The notes under the pieces: generated by a model
What the model was told of the DNA's origin: nothing
Seen by the model: the letters and a program-made list of their open reading frames with translations, nothing else
The model's database searches: none
Assembly (NCBI GenBank): GCA_945861765.1
Contig: CAMAWP010000004.1
Coordinates: 1-64,000, forward strand
Direction: 5' to 3'
From: Akkermansia muciniphila
Lineage (GTDB): Bacteria > Verrucomicrobiota > Verrucomicrobiia > Limisphaerales > SIBE01
DNA: 64,000 nucleotides
Shown: in pieces, positions 28,331 to 39,300 of the stretch
Numbering within the stretch: the first letter of the stretch is position 1
Layout of the letters: every line of letters starts with the position of its first letter
Position numbers and translations under genes: made by a program

Positions 28331-30001
28331 ATGGCAAAACGAACAGCAACTGAAACCTCGGATCCCGGGTCTTTGACGCGGCTCGAATGCAAGAGTTCAT
28401 CCTCTGTCGCGGACGAATCCGAATTGGCTCGCGCCATTGGACGCCTGCGATCTCCCCTCTTTCTGCTAAAGAATCGAGACAACGGAGTTCTACGGGTGGC
28501 GAACGGGGAGGCAGACACTCTCACCGTTTGCGGTTGTCATCCAAAGGAAAGCCCGGGAACTCTCAACGCTTACATTCCCGCCACCGGCCCCGAATGCTTG
28601 GGAGACCCTGGGTTCATCAGAAACCATGCCGTCCGTTACGCCTACGTCGCGGGCGCCATGGCCAATGGAATCGGGTCCACGCGTTTGGTGGAGGAAATGG
28701 CCCGGGCCAGCATGCTGGCGATTTTCGGGGCCGCAGGGCTCAGCCTCGCGCGAGTTGAAGAAGCGATTGGCCACCTGGCAGAGGCAATCCCAAACGCTCC
28801 GCACGGCTTCAATCTCATCCACAGCCCCAACGAACCCGAATTGGAATCCGCCGTTTCCACACTCTACGTGCAACGCGCCGTGCGGCTCGTCGAAGCTTCT
28901 GCTTATCTCCGGCTCACGCTGCCAATCGTCCGATACCGAGTCGCGGGAATTCACCGAGATCAGGTAGGAAATATTCGATTACCAAACTCCGTTATCGCTA
29001 AAGTCTCCAGAGTTGAAGTAGCAACTCAGTTTTTGTCACCTCCTCCTCATGAGTTGCTGAGCGAACTCGTTCGGAAGAACGAACTCACGCTCGACCAGGC
29101 GGCGATGGCGTCGGAAATACCTATGGCGGGTGATGTGACGGCCGAGGCTGATTCGGCGGGCCACACTGACAACCGCCCTCTAGTGACTCTGCTCCCCACT
29201 CTTTTGGCGCTCCGGGATAGGATCCAAGCCCGATACCGTTACGAGCGAACACCACGCATTGGTGCTGCGGGTGGATTATCGACGCCGTCGTCGGTGGCCG
29301 GTGCGTTTGCGATGGGAGCCGCGTATGTTGTCACCGGCTCGATAAATCAAGCTTGCGTGGAGTCCGGAAGTTGTGATGCTGTTCGCCAAATGCTCGCCCA
29401 GGCTGAACAGGCGGATGTTGCCATGGCTCCAGCGGCCGACATGTTCGAAATGGGGGTCAAAGTGCAGGTGCTCAAGCGAGGAACCATGTTTCCTATGCGC
29501 GCAAGTCGGCTTTACGAGTTGTATCGCACCTATCCGAGCCTTGACTCGCTGCCCGAGCCGGACAGGACTTTTGTTGAGAAACAGTTGCTTCGAGTTCCTT
29601 TGGAAGAGGCCTGGCGGGGAACGCGCGAGTTCTTTTTGAAACGGGAGCCGCGACAAGTCGAGCGGGCCGAGCGTGATCCGAAGCACAAAATGGCGCTCGT
29701 ATTTCGATCCTATCTCGGCTTAAGTTCGAGGTGGGCAAACAGCGGGGAGCCTTCTCGGACGATGGACTACCAGATCTGGTGTGGTCCCGCGATGGGTGCC
29801 TTTAACGAATGGACACGAGGCACGTTTCTTGAGAAACCGGAGAACCGAAAAGTGGTGTTGGTGGCGCATAACCTGTTGCATGGTGCCGCCGCGCTGCTAC
29901 GCCAGCATTTTCTAAGCCTTCAAGGGATTCGCTTGCCAGCGGGCTTGGCGAGCGTGCATCCTCTGGAGCCAGCAACAATGCGCGAAGCAATGAACACATG
30001 A
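28331..30001 (+). CDS. pfaD: PfaD-type enoyl reductase (PUFA synthase ER subunit)
   Basis: 556 aa; RYERTPRIGAAGGLSTPSSVAGAFAMGAAYVVTGSINQACVESG; MGVKVQVLKRGTMFPMRASRLYELYRTYPSLDSLP; YQIWCGPAMGAFNEWTRGTFLEKPENRKVVLVAHNLLHGAA; stop overlaps next start (ATGA). Confidence 0.93.
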   Translation: MAKRTATETSDPGSLTRLECKSSSSVADESELARAIGRLRSPLFLLKNRDNGVLRVANGEADTLTVCGCHPKESPGTLNAYIPATGPECLGDPGFIRNHAVRYAYVAGAMANGIGSTRLVEEMARASMLAIFGAAGLSLARVEEAIGHLAEAIPNAPHGFNLIHSPNEPELESAVSTLYVQRAVRLVEASAYLRLTLPIVRYRVAGIHRDQVGNIRLPNSVIAKVSRVEVATQFLSPPPHELLSELVRKNELTLDQAAMASEIPMAGDVTAEADSAGHTDNRPLVTLLPTLLALRDRIQARYRYERTPRIGAAGGLSTPSSVAGAFAMGAAYVVTGSINQACVESGSCDAVRQMLAQAEQADVAMAPAADMFEMGVKVQVLKRGTMFPMRASRLYELYRTYPSLDSLPEPDRTFVEKQLLRVPLEEAWRGTREFFLKREPRQVERAERDPKHKMALVFRSYLGLSSRWANSGEPSRTMDYQIWCGPAMGAFNEWTRGTFLEKPENRKVVLVAHNLLHGAAALLRQHFLSLQGIRLPAGLASVHPLEPATMREAMNT

Positions 30002-33000
30002 CCAGCGAGCCCTGTCCCATCGCCATAGTTGGCATCAGCTGTCTGTTCCCGAAGGCGGAAAACCTCCGCGCTTATTGGGCGAACATCAAGAACGGCGTGG
30101 ACGCCATCACTCCTGTCCCCGTGGGTTCCCACTGGAACATTGCGGATTATTTTGACAAGGATCCAAAGTCACCGGACCGCACCTATGCCATGCGCGGCGG
30201 CTTCCTGTCACCCGTCACGTTCAACCCCATGGAGTTCGGGATCTCGCCAAAAGATGTCGAAGCTACGGACACAACCCAGCTCCTCAGCCTTGTCGCCGCG
30301 AAGCAAGCCCTTGCGGATGCGGGCTACGGTGACGGCCGTCCATTCAATCGAGAGCGCACGAGCGTCATCCTGGGTGTGACGGGTGCCCTCGAACTCGTGA
30401 TCCCGCTGGGCGCCCGCCTCGGACATCCGATCTGGCGGAAAGCGCTCAGAGATGCGGGGGTCGAAGGGGAGGTGGCGGAAGACGTCGTTCAGCGTATCTC
30501 GGATTCTTATGTGGGCTGGCAGGAGAATTCGTTTCCGGGCCTGCTCGGCAATGTGGCGGCGGGCAGAATCGCGAGCCGACTCGATCTGGGAGGGACGAAC
30601 TGCGTCGTGGACGCGGCATGCGCGAGTTCGCTCGCGGCGATCCACCTGGCGAGTCTCGAGCTTTCAGCGGGTCTTTCAGACATGGTGATCACGGGGGGCG
30701 TGGACACGTTCAACGACATCTTCATGTACCTCTGCTTTAGCAAAACGCCGGCGCTTTCTCCCACCGGTGACGCCAAGCCATTCGACAAAGACTGCGACGG
30801 CACGATCCTCGGAGAGGGCCTCGGCATCCTGGTGCTGAAACGGCTGGCCGACGCGGGGAAAGATGGTGATCGTGTTTACGCGGTATTGAAAGGCATGGGC
30901 TCTTCGAGCGACGGCCGAGGGAACGCAATCTACGCCCCTCGGGCCGACGGCCAGAAACTGGCCCTTCAACGAGCCTACAAGAACGCAGGAGCCAGCCCGC
31001 AAACCATGGGCCTGATCGAAGCCCATGGAACAGGCACCAAAGTGGGGGATGCAACCGAGCTCTCGTCCCTGACCGAGATTTTCCAGACACCACTCCATCA
31101 GGAACCTTGGTGCGCGCTCGGGTCCGTCAAATCGCAGATCGGGCACACGAAGGCGGCGGCGGGTGTTGCCGGGTTCATCAAGGCAGCCATGGCGCTGCAC
31201 CAGAAAATCCTGCCGCCCACCATCAAAGTCAGCCAGCCCATCGAAGAAGCCGCTCCCGGAAAATCACCGTTCTATGTGAACACCCGGAAACGCCCCTGGC
31301 TCCCGGTGAAATCTCATCCCCGCCGCGCGGGCGTGAGTGCCTTGGGCTTCGGCGGCACCAATTTCCATTGTATCCTCGAGGAGCATGGGAAAGCCAAACC
31401 TTGCGTGGATTGGGATGGCGATGTGGAAATCCTGGCCTTCCAGAGCGACCACTTAGAGGCATTGCGCGCGCAGATCTCAGCACACCCATCCGAAATGCGA
31501 TGGCAGGATTTCAGAAGGGCCGCGAGGCGGTCGCGCGAACAATTTCAGCGGAGTTCTCAATACCGGCTTTTGATCGTTGTTACAAACGATTCCGATCGCG
31601 CGAGCCTCAAGGAAACCGCGCTCAAAATGCTGGAGAAAAATCAGGAAAAATCCTCTTGGGCAGCTCCCGTGGGCATCGCGTTTGGTTCCGGCAAAGCCCA
31701 CGGCATGCTGGGTGCCTTGTTCCCAGGACAAGGTTCCCAATATGTGGGCATGCTGCGCGACCTAGCCTGCCAGTTCCCGGGGATGCTCGACGCTCTGGCG
31801 GAGGCGGACGCTGTGTTCGCCGACGACCCGGATCATGTGGAGTGCAAAAAGCTGAGCGATTTCATTTACCCGCACCCGGCGTTCTCGGACGAAGCGCGGC
31901 GCCAGCACGAAGAATCACTCAAAGCCACGGATATCGCTCAACCCGCCCTGGGTGCCGTCAGCATCGGGGCCTTCAGCGTTCTGGCATATTTTGGCGTCGC
32001 CCCGGAGGCGGCGTGTGGGCATAGCTATGGAGAGCTGCTGGCGCTGTGCGGTGCCGGGCGCATCAAGCCCGAGGCATTGCACCACCTGTCTAATCTGCGC
32101 GGACGTCTCATGGCCAGAACAAATGGCAACGGAAACGGTGACCGCGGTGCCATGCTCGCGGTGCAGGCGGACGAAGAAGCGGTCAGGCAGTTTCTCGCGG
32201 AAGAAAACGGTCACCTCGTCGTCGCCAATCGAAACTCACCCAAGCAGTTTGTCCTGGCGGGGTCAGTCGAACATATCGAAAAAGCCGCGGGCGAATTGAC
32301 AAAGCGCTCCATTCGCACACGCGTGCTCCAAGTCTCCGCGGCCTTTCATAGCCCTCTCGTCGCCGATGCCCTGGGCCCTTTCGCGGCAGCTCTCGAAAAT
32401 GTCTCTTTCAGCAAGGGCCGAATCCCGGTGTACGCGAACACCACCGGACGCGAGTATCCCAAGACAGCCAAACAAGCCCGCGAATTGCTCGCCAATCAGA
32501 TCGTGCGCCCCGTCAACTTCATGGAACAGGTCCGGGCAATGCACGCCGACGGAGTGCGGACGTTTATCGAGGTCGGCCCAGGGCATGTGTTGATCGACCT
32601 GGTTCAGTCGATCTTGTTCAGCCGCGACGTCGAAACCATCGCCATCGATGCGTCGAAGGGCAATCGCTCCGGAACTTTCGACCTGGCATTCGCGCTCAGC
32701 CGCCTGGCTTCCCTGGGCCACGAAGTCGCCTTGGACCGTTGGGAAAACCCTCCCGAACCAGCGGAATCCCCTCTCGGTAAACCAGCCTTGACAATCCAGC
32801 TCACGGGTGCCAACTACCGCTCTCCCGCAACCCCAAGACCTCCCGCCGCGCGCGCGTCTGCGCGGGTGGAGCCAGTGCTCTCAGAGTTCCCTCGGCACTC
32901 TCCAAAAAACGCGGCTTCTCCGGACGCGATCTCCACGGGAACAGCGAAGGTTTCAGATCACTCTGCCAGCCGCACCGTCCCCTCGCCCACTTCGATGCCC

Positions 33001-36000
33001 CCGGCGGACGTCGCAGGGGCCCTTCGAACGACCCAGGAAGGAATCCTCGCCCTTCAGCGCTTGCACGAACACACAGCTCAGCTTCACAAGCAGTTCCTCG
33101 AGGGTCAGGATTCCGCGCGGCGCGCCATTCAGGCAATGATTGTATCCCAAGTCTTGGCGAGTCCCTCCGTGGCTGCCGACCCTGGGACAGCCGCACCATG
33201 GAGGCCCCAGCGCGAAGGAAATCTTTCAGAGACAGTTCGATCCTCGGCTCTCGAAACGAGCGCGGTGTCGGCTCCAGCTATTCCAAGCGACAACACAGCA
33301 CGCGCGGACGACGCCTCAGCAGAACGACTACCTGCTGCCAAATCCCCCTCTCACGAACCCGGATCAAAGCCCGCCAGCCGATCCTCCTACGACAAGGCTG
33401 TCCTCGAAGTAGTCGCGGAAAAGACCGGCTATCCCGTCGAGATGTTGAGTCTCGATATGGGGATGGACGCCGATCTCGGCATCGATTCGATTAAACGTGT
33501 CGAGATTATGGCGGCCTTGAGGTCCAAACTCCCGGGATCGCCCGAGATCAAGCCAGAGCATCTTGGAGCCCTGCAAACACTCGGGGAAGTGGTTCTATTC
33601 CTCGAAAAAGGCGCCCCGGCTTCCCCTCAAGAGGAATCCGAAGTTGAGACTCAAGAACCCATCAAGCAGGACGACGTTCCGCGGATTTTGCTAGCTGTGG
33701 TGGCGGAGAAAACCGGTTACCCGGTTGAGATGTTGAACCTGGGGATGGGATTGGACACAGATCTGGGGATTGATTCGATCAAACGCGTCGAGATCATGGC
33801 GTCTCTGAGAAGCCAGCTTCCTCGATCACCAGAGATCAAACCCGAGCACCTTGGAAGCCTGCAAACATTGCAGCAAATTGTTGACTTCTTGCACAGCCCA
33901 CCAGGGGGAGAGATGCCGATTGCTGCCTCCGCCGTTGCAGAAAAGGAATCCACACGCCTTATACCCGGAATCGTGCGCCAGGTGGTCCGCCCGGTTGATC
34001 TGTCCGGTGGTTCGCAGCGCAAGTCCATCAGCCTACGGGCAGGGGCATCCGTCTGGCTGACCGACGATGGTTCTGAACTTGCGGCGATCACAGTGGATCG
34101 GTTGCACGCACTTGGATTTTCAGTTCACAAAGGTGACCTACAAACCGGGTTCAACCGCCCGGATCTAGTCGCCCCCGAAGCGCTGGTCATTCTCACACCC
34201 GCAAAGGGGAGCCACGAGACCTTTCTCAAAGACGCTTTTCGACTCATCCAACGCGCCGGACCGGCGCTGCGCGAGTCCGGCAACCGAACCGGAGCGCTCC
34301 TGCTCACGGTGTCGCGCCTCGACGGAGCATTCGGTTTCGGCAGCTTGAACGGGAAGAGCGACCCTATCAGCGGCGGACTAGCCGGCCTTGTCAAGACCGC
34401 GCGGCGTGAGTGGCCTGAAGTCCATTGCAAAGCGCTCGATATAAACCCGGAAAACCTTCTCCCTCAGACGGCGGCAGAGCAGATCGTCAGCGAACTCTTT
34501 CTCGAAGGCCCAGTGGAAGTGGGATTGTCGGACAAATGCCGAGTGTCCCTGGAAGTCGCGCTCGCTCCAGCGAGTGGCGAGACCGAGATCGCCCCTCTGG
34601 CGCTGGGGGATGTGCTCATCGTCTCAGGAGGCGCGCGGGGTGTCACCGGAGAGGCGGCACTCGCGATCGCACGCGCATTCCGCCCCATCATGGTGTTGCT
34701 GGGACGAAGCCATCTGGCCGAACATGAGCCCGCCTGGTTGAGCGGTCTCAGCTCACAAGAGGAGATCAAGAAGTCGCTGTTCAAAAACCAGAGTGGCAAA
34801 ACCCAGCCGAAAGATCTGGAATCCCGCTACCGCGATCTAATGGCCCAACGCGAAATCCGCGCGCAGCTCAGACGCCTTGAAGCCGTCGGAGCCCGAGCGA
34901 TCTACAAATCTGTGGACGTTCGCGACGCGATCGAGGTCAGCCGCGTGATCTGCGATGTCCGGGAGGAGTTCGGCCCGATCAAAGGCCTTGTCCATGGCGC
35001 TGGAGTGCTCGCCGACCGTTTGATCGAAGACAAGACGGACGAACAATTCGACCTCGTCTATAGCACCAAAGTCTCGGGGCTAAGAAATCTTCTCACCGCT
35101 CTTTCTTCGGACAAGCTTCGTGTCATCGCCCTGTTCTCATCCTACACGGGCCGGTACGGTCGGGTCGGTCAAATCGATTATGCCGCGGCGAACGAAGTCC
35201 TCAACAAGCTCGCCCAAGCCGAGTCGCGTCGCCGGCCAGACAGCCGGGTTGTGTCTGTCAATTGGGGACCGTGGAATGGAGGCATGGTCACCCCTGGACT
35301 TCGGAAGGTATTTGAGCAAGAGGGCGTGGGCCTCATCGAACCCGAGGCGGGCGCAGCTTTCCTGCTGCGAGAAATCTGTTCCTCGAAAAACACCGCCGTG
35401 GAGGTTCTTGCCATCGCCCCTTCGCCGAATGTTCACACTACAAATTCCCCGACCACGCTCCCCGCGAAGCAGTCTGTTGCGTTCGACCAAAAGGTTGGGA
35501 TAACTTCGCTGCCGTGTCTGACTTCGCACGCGTTCAATGGACGCGCTGTCCTGCCCGCCGCGTTGATGATCGAATGGATTGCCCAAGCGGCGCTCCACCA
35601 CAACCCAGGCATGACCTTCCATGGGTTTGATGGGTTCAGAGTGCTCAAAGGCGTTGTCGTCGAAGCAAGCCAGTCTGTTTTGGTCAGCCTGAAAACATCC
35701 GCGGGCGCATGGCGAAACGATTGCTTCGTGGTGCCAGTCGGTATCACGAGCGAGCGCGAAGGTCGCGTGACATTACACGCGCAGGCCGAGGTTCTCCTGG
35801 CTCCGAACACGCTGCCCACCCCGCCCAGGCCAAGGCTCGTCATGGAGGCTGGCGCCGGGTTCTCGAACCCTTACGCCCGAGGGATCCTGTTTCACGGGGA
35901 CGCCTTCCACGGAATCCAGAAAGTGGAAACCTGCGCCGAGTCTGGCATCTCGGCTGTCGTGAAGTCCGCTCCCGCTCCCAGCGTCTGGATTCAGCATCCT

Positions 36001-36321
36001 TTGCGAAGCGCATGGGTTGCCGACCCCCTTGTCTTGGACAGCACGTTCCAACTGCTGATTCTGTGGAGCTCAGCACACCGCGGAGCCCCTTCCCTGCCCT
36101 GCGCCATTGACCGATACCGTCAATATGTTGGCGCATTTCCCAAGGACGGCATCCAGATACGCATCGCAACTTCCCGCGGTAACGGCCCGATCGCCAGCGC
36201 GGCAGTCGAGATCATCGACCCCCAGGGGAACCTGATCGCCTCCATGGAGGGCTGCGAATCCGTCGTGGACGCGGCGCTCAGGGACGCGTTCCGATCGAAT
36301 GGCCTCGATCTTGAAAAGTAA
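29998..36321 (+). CDS. pfaA: PfaA-type polyketide/PUFA synthase: KS - AT - ACP - ACP - KR - DH
   Basis: KS: VVDAACASSLAAI, EAHGTGTKVGDATE, IGHTKAAAGVAGF; AT: LFPGQGSQYVGM, GHSYGELLAL; two ACPs each with DLGIDSIKRVEIMA; KR: LIVSGGARGVTGEAALAIA, LVHGAGVLADRLIEDKT; DH motif HAFNGRAVLP. Confidence 0.94.
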   Translation: MTSEPCPIAIVGISCLFPKAENLRAYWANIKNGVDAITPVPVGSHWNIADYFDKDPKSPDRTYAMRGGFLSPVTFNPMEFGISPKDVEATDTTQLLSLVAAKQALADAGYGDGRPFNRERTSVILGVTGALELVIPLGARLGHPIWRKALRDAGVEGEVAEDVVQRISDSYVGWQENSFPGLLGNVAAGRIASRLDLGGTNCVVDAACASSLAAIHLASLELSAGLSDMVITGGVDTFNDIFMYLCFSKTPALSPTGDAKPFDKDCDGTILGEGLGILVLKRLADAGKDGDRVYAVLKGMGSSSDGRGNAIYAPRADGQKLALQRAYKNAGASPQTMGLIEAHGTGTKVGDATELSSLTEIFQTPLHQEPWCALGSVKSQIGHTKAAAGVAGFIKAAMALHQKILPPTIKVSQPIEEAAPGKSPFYVNTRKRPWLPVKSHPRRAGVSALGFGGTNFHCILEEHGKAKPCVDWDGDVEILAFQSDHLEALRAQISAHPSEMRWQDFRRAARRSREQFQRSSQYRLLIVVTNDSDRASLKETALKMLEKNQEKSSWAAPVGIAFGSGKAHGMLGALFPGQGSQYVGMLRDLACQFPGMLDALAEADAVFADDPDHVECKKLSDFIYPHPAFSDEARRQHEESLKATDIAQPALGAVSIGAFSVLAYFGVAPEAACGHSYGELLALCGAGRIKPEALHHLSNLRGRLMARTNGNGNGDRGAMLAVQADEEAVRQFLAEENGHLVVANRNSPKQFVLAGSVEHIEKAAGELTKRSIRTRVLQVSAAFHSPLVADALGPFAAALENVSFSKGRIPVYANTTGREYPKTAKQARELLANQIVRPVNFMEQVRAMHADGVRTFIEVGPGHVLIDLVQSILFSRDVETIAIDASKGNRSGTFDLAFALSRLASLGHEVALDRWENPPEPAESPLGKPALTIQLTGANYRSPATPRPPAARASARVEPVLSEFPRHSPKNAASPDAISTGTAKVSDHSASRTVPSPTSMPPADVAGALRTTQEGILALQRLHEHTAQLHKQFLEGQDSARRAIQAMIVSQVLASPSVAADPGTAAPWRPQREGNLSETVRSSALETSAVSAPAIPSDNTARADDASAERLPAAKSPSHEPGSKPASRSSYDKAVLEVVAEKTGYPVEMLSLDMGMDADLGIDSIKRVEIMAALRSKLPGSPEIKPEHLGALQTLGEVVLFLEKGAPASPQEESEVETQEPIKQDDVPRILLAVVAEKTGYPVEMLNLGMGLDTDLGIDSIKRVEIMASLRSQLPRSPEIKPEHLGSLQTLQQIVDFLHSPPGGEMPIAASAVAEKESTRLIPGIVRQVVRPVDLSGGSQRKSISLRAGASVWLTDDGSELAAITVDRLHALGFSVHKGDLQTGFNRPDLVAPEALVILTPAKGSHETFLKDAFRLIQRAGPALRESGNRTGALLLTVSRLDGAFGFGSLNGKSDPISGGLAGLVKTARREWPEVHCKALDINPENLLPQTAAEQIVSELFLEGPVEVGLSDKCRVSLEVALAPASGETEIAPLALGDVLIVSGGARGVTGEAALAIARAFRPIMVLLGRSHLAEHEPAWLSGLSSQEEIKKSLFKNQSGKTQPKDLESRYRDLMAQREIRAQLRRLEAVGARAIYKSVDVRDAIEVSRVICDVREEFGPIKGLVHGAGVLADRLIEDKTDEQFDLVYSTKVSGLRNLLTALSSDKLRVIALFSSYTGRYGRVGQIDYAAANEVLNKLAQAESRRRPDSRVVSVNWGPWNGGMVTPGLRKVFEQEGVGLIEPEAGAAFLLREICSSKNTAVEVLAIAPSPNVHTTNSPTTLPAKQSVAFDQKVGITSLPCLTSHAFNGRAVLPAALMIEWIAQAALHHNPGMTFHGFDGFRVLKGVVVEASQSVLVSLKTSAGAWRNDCFVVPVGITSEREGRVTLHAQAEVLLAPNTLPTPPRPRLVMEAGAGFSNPYARGILFHGDAFHGIQKVETCAESGISAVVKSAPAPSVWIQHPLRSAWVADPLVLDSTFQLLILWSSAHRGAPSLPCAIDRYRQYVGAFPKDGIQIRIATSRGNGPIASAAVEIIDPQGNLIASMEGCESVVDAALRDAFRSNGLDLEK
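33388..33610 (+). other. Acyl carrier protein domain 1 within PfaA-like protein
   Basis: YDKAVLEVVAEKTGYPVEMLSLDMGMDADLGIDSIKRVEIMAALRSKLPGSPEIKPEHLGALQTLGEVVLFL. Confidence 0.92.
33682..33900 (+). other. Acyl carrier protein domain 2 within PfaA-like protein
   Basis: ILLAVVAEKTGYPVEMLNLGMGLDTDLGIDSIKRVEIMASLRSQLPRSPEIKPEHLGSLQTLQQIVDFL. Confidence 0.92.
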
Positions 36322-39300
36322 TTCAGCAAGAGGGGGGAGCGTGCCTGGCGCCAGATTCTCAGAGCCGATCGCCATTGTTGGCATGAGCGGCGTTTTTCCC
36401 GGAGCCCAATCGCTTGAAGATTTCTGGCTTCTTGTCGAGCAGGGTCGAGACATGTGCCGCACGGTAACCCCAGGCCGTTGGATCCTCGATCCTGCGAGCA
36501 TCCACAGCGCCACTCCGGGGTTGATGGATTCCGTCTTCACGACGCGCGGAGGTTTTTGCGAGGATTTTGTCCCTGACTTTTCCTCGTCAAATCTTCCGCT
36601 GCACCTGTCCCGGGCGCTGGATCCGATGTTTCACATGCTGATCCATGCGGGCAAAAACGCATTCGCAAGCGCCAAGACCACACACCTCGACCGCAGCCGG
36701 GTCGGTGTCATTGTTGGAAACATCGCCCTGCCGACCTCCGGTGCCTCCACGCTCGCGGACGAAATCCTCTCCCCGCTGTTCGAAGCCCACCTCATGGGCA
36801 GGAAACACCTCCAAAAACTGGACGTGAATCGGCACAATGAACCCATCCACTGGTGGGGCGATGAACATCCGCACGCGATCTCCAGTCCACTTGACCGGTA
36901 TGTCACGGGACTTCCCGCCGGCATCCTCGCCAGGGCGCTCGGACTGGGCGGAGGCGCTTTCACACTGGACGCCGCGTGCGCTTCGTCCCTCTACGCCATC
37001 AAGCTGGCGTGTGACGAACTCCTGTCGAATCGCGCCGACGCCATGCTCGCGGGTGGCCTGTCGAGACCTGACTCTCTCTACACACACATGGGGTTTTCGC
37101 AACTCCGCGCGCTGTCCCCAAGGGGTCGATGTTCCCCTTTTGATCACAAGGGAGACGGGCTGATTGTGGGTGAAGGATCCGGTGTCGTGATGCTCAAAAG
37201 ACTGGAGACCGCGCTGGAGCATGGCGATTCCATTGCCGCTGTGATCCGAGGGGTCGGTTTGTCCAACGACATAGAAGGCAATCTGCTCTCCCCCAGTTCA
37301 GAAGGTCAGTTGCGAGCCCTCCGGGGAGCCTATTCACAAGCCCGATGGACTCCTGACATGGTGGACCTGATCGAGTGCCACGCCACGGGGACGCCGGTCG
37401 GGGACGCCGTCGAATTTGAAAGCCTCTGTCGGCTCTGGGAAAACCGCCGAGGCCGCTGCGTTTTGAGCGCGGTGAAGTCGAATATCGGCCATCTCTTGAC
37501 AGCGGCCGGCAGTGCGGGGTTGATCAAAACGATCCTCGCCATGAACCGAGGAATCTTCCCTCCCATCGCGAACTTTGAGAGGCCATCGACCGCCGTGAAG
37601 CTCGCTGGGAGCCCCTTTACCATTCTCTCCCGAAGCGAGGCATGGAACCGTCGCGCCGCCGATGTTCCCCGCCGCGCCGCGATAAGCGGGTTTGGATTCG
37701 GCGGAATCAACGCGCATCTGCTCATCGAGGAATGGCTCCCGGATAAACAGACTGCGCGCGCTGTTAAAAACGGGGTTCCCGAGACGGGATCCGCAACAGA
37801 GCCGGTGGCGATCGTGGGATTGGCCACCCGGATTGGACCTTGGACCAGCTTACAGACCTTCCATGCAAGGGTCCTGCGAGGAGACAGCAATGTCCCGTCG
37901 CCACGCGACCTCTGGCGCGGCTTGAGCGGTTCCGAAATCAGCCAAGCCTGGAAAGGCGGCGCCCCTTTGTTCCCGGGCTTTTACGTGGAAGACTTCACAG
38001 TCCCCATCGATCGTTTTCACATCTCACCACGCGAGCTGTCCGAGATGCTGCCTCAACAACTGCTCATGCTCGATGCCGCCAAGTCGGCCATGGCAGATGC
38101 TCGGATTGAAAAGGCAGATTCGTCTCGGACAGGAGTCTTCATCGGTCTTGGCCTAGATATGCGGACCACGGACTTCCATTTCCGTTGGGCCACGATCCGA
38201 AGAGAACGGGAGCGGCAACAGGACGCTCAGCTCCAGAAGAGGGATCAAACAAATTCAGCATGGCTCAGTGAGGTCCGAGAAGGTTCAGGCCCACCGTTGA
38301 CCGCGGACAGAACATTGGGAGCATTGGGAGGTGTGGTGGCCAGCAGAGTGGCGCGGGAATTTGGGATCGGAGGCCCCGCCCACACCCTCTGCAGCGAAGA
38401 CACATCCGGCCTGCGCGCGGTGGAAGTCGCCGTGCGAGCGCTTCAAAACAGAGAACTCGACATAGCCCTTGCCGGCGCGGTCGATCTAGCCGGAGACGTA
38501 AGAACGTTGCTGGCGACCGACTTGGTGAACCCGTATTCGAAAAACGGGGTCGCACGCCCGTTCGACCACGCGGCGGATGGAACGATCCCCGGAGAAGGCG
38601 CTGCCTGCGTGGTCCTGAAGCGACTGAGCGACGCTCAGCGCGATGGAGATCGCGTTTATGCCGTTGTCCGGGGAGTCGGCGCAGCGAGCGATCCGAATGC
38701 GGGCACATCCTGTCCCGCGCCAGCCACAATTCAACTGGCATTCAGCCGCGCTTACAAGGAGGCAGGCGTCTCTCCAGAAACCGTGAGCTACCTCGAAACC
38801 CACGGGAGCGGTTCCCCAAACGAAGACCGCTCCGAGGCTGCGGCTATCGTGGGGTTTTTTGGGGGCGGAAACCGGAGAACGCTTCTGCAACTCGGAAGCG
38901 CCAAGGCGGACGTGGGCCACACCGGCGCCGTTTCCGGACTTGTTTCGCTCATCAAAGCAAGCCTCTGCCTGCATCATGAAACAATTCCCGGCTTGCGAGG
39001 CTGCAGGGATCCATTGGCACAGCTTGCACAAGTCGAAAATATCCAACTCCCCCACGCGTCGAAGCATTGGGTTCGCGATCGAATCCTGGGCCCGCGCCGC
39101 GCCGGCGTCAGCAGCATGGGGATAGATGGGAACTGTGTTCATGTAGTGCTGGAAGCGTGCGAGAAGCCCGACTCTCGCGAGGCGCAGACCCGTCCCATCA
39201 CACGAACTCGCCCAGGATCAGAGGCTTTGTTTCTAGCCTCGGCAGCGGATCACAATTCCCTCCGAGACACGCTCACGGCGCTGGTCTCGATGGCCTCCTC

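Noticed and set aside
28331-30001. Stand-alone nitronate monooxygenase
   Set aside because: Sequence and context (overlap with pfaA) fit PfaD-type enoyl reductase.
31107-32024. + strand 305-aa ORF inside pfaA
   Set aside because: Out-of-frame within the KS/AT coding region; low-complexity Arg/Gly/Pro composition.
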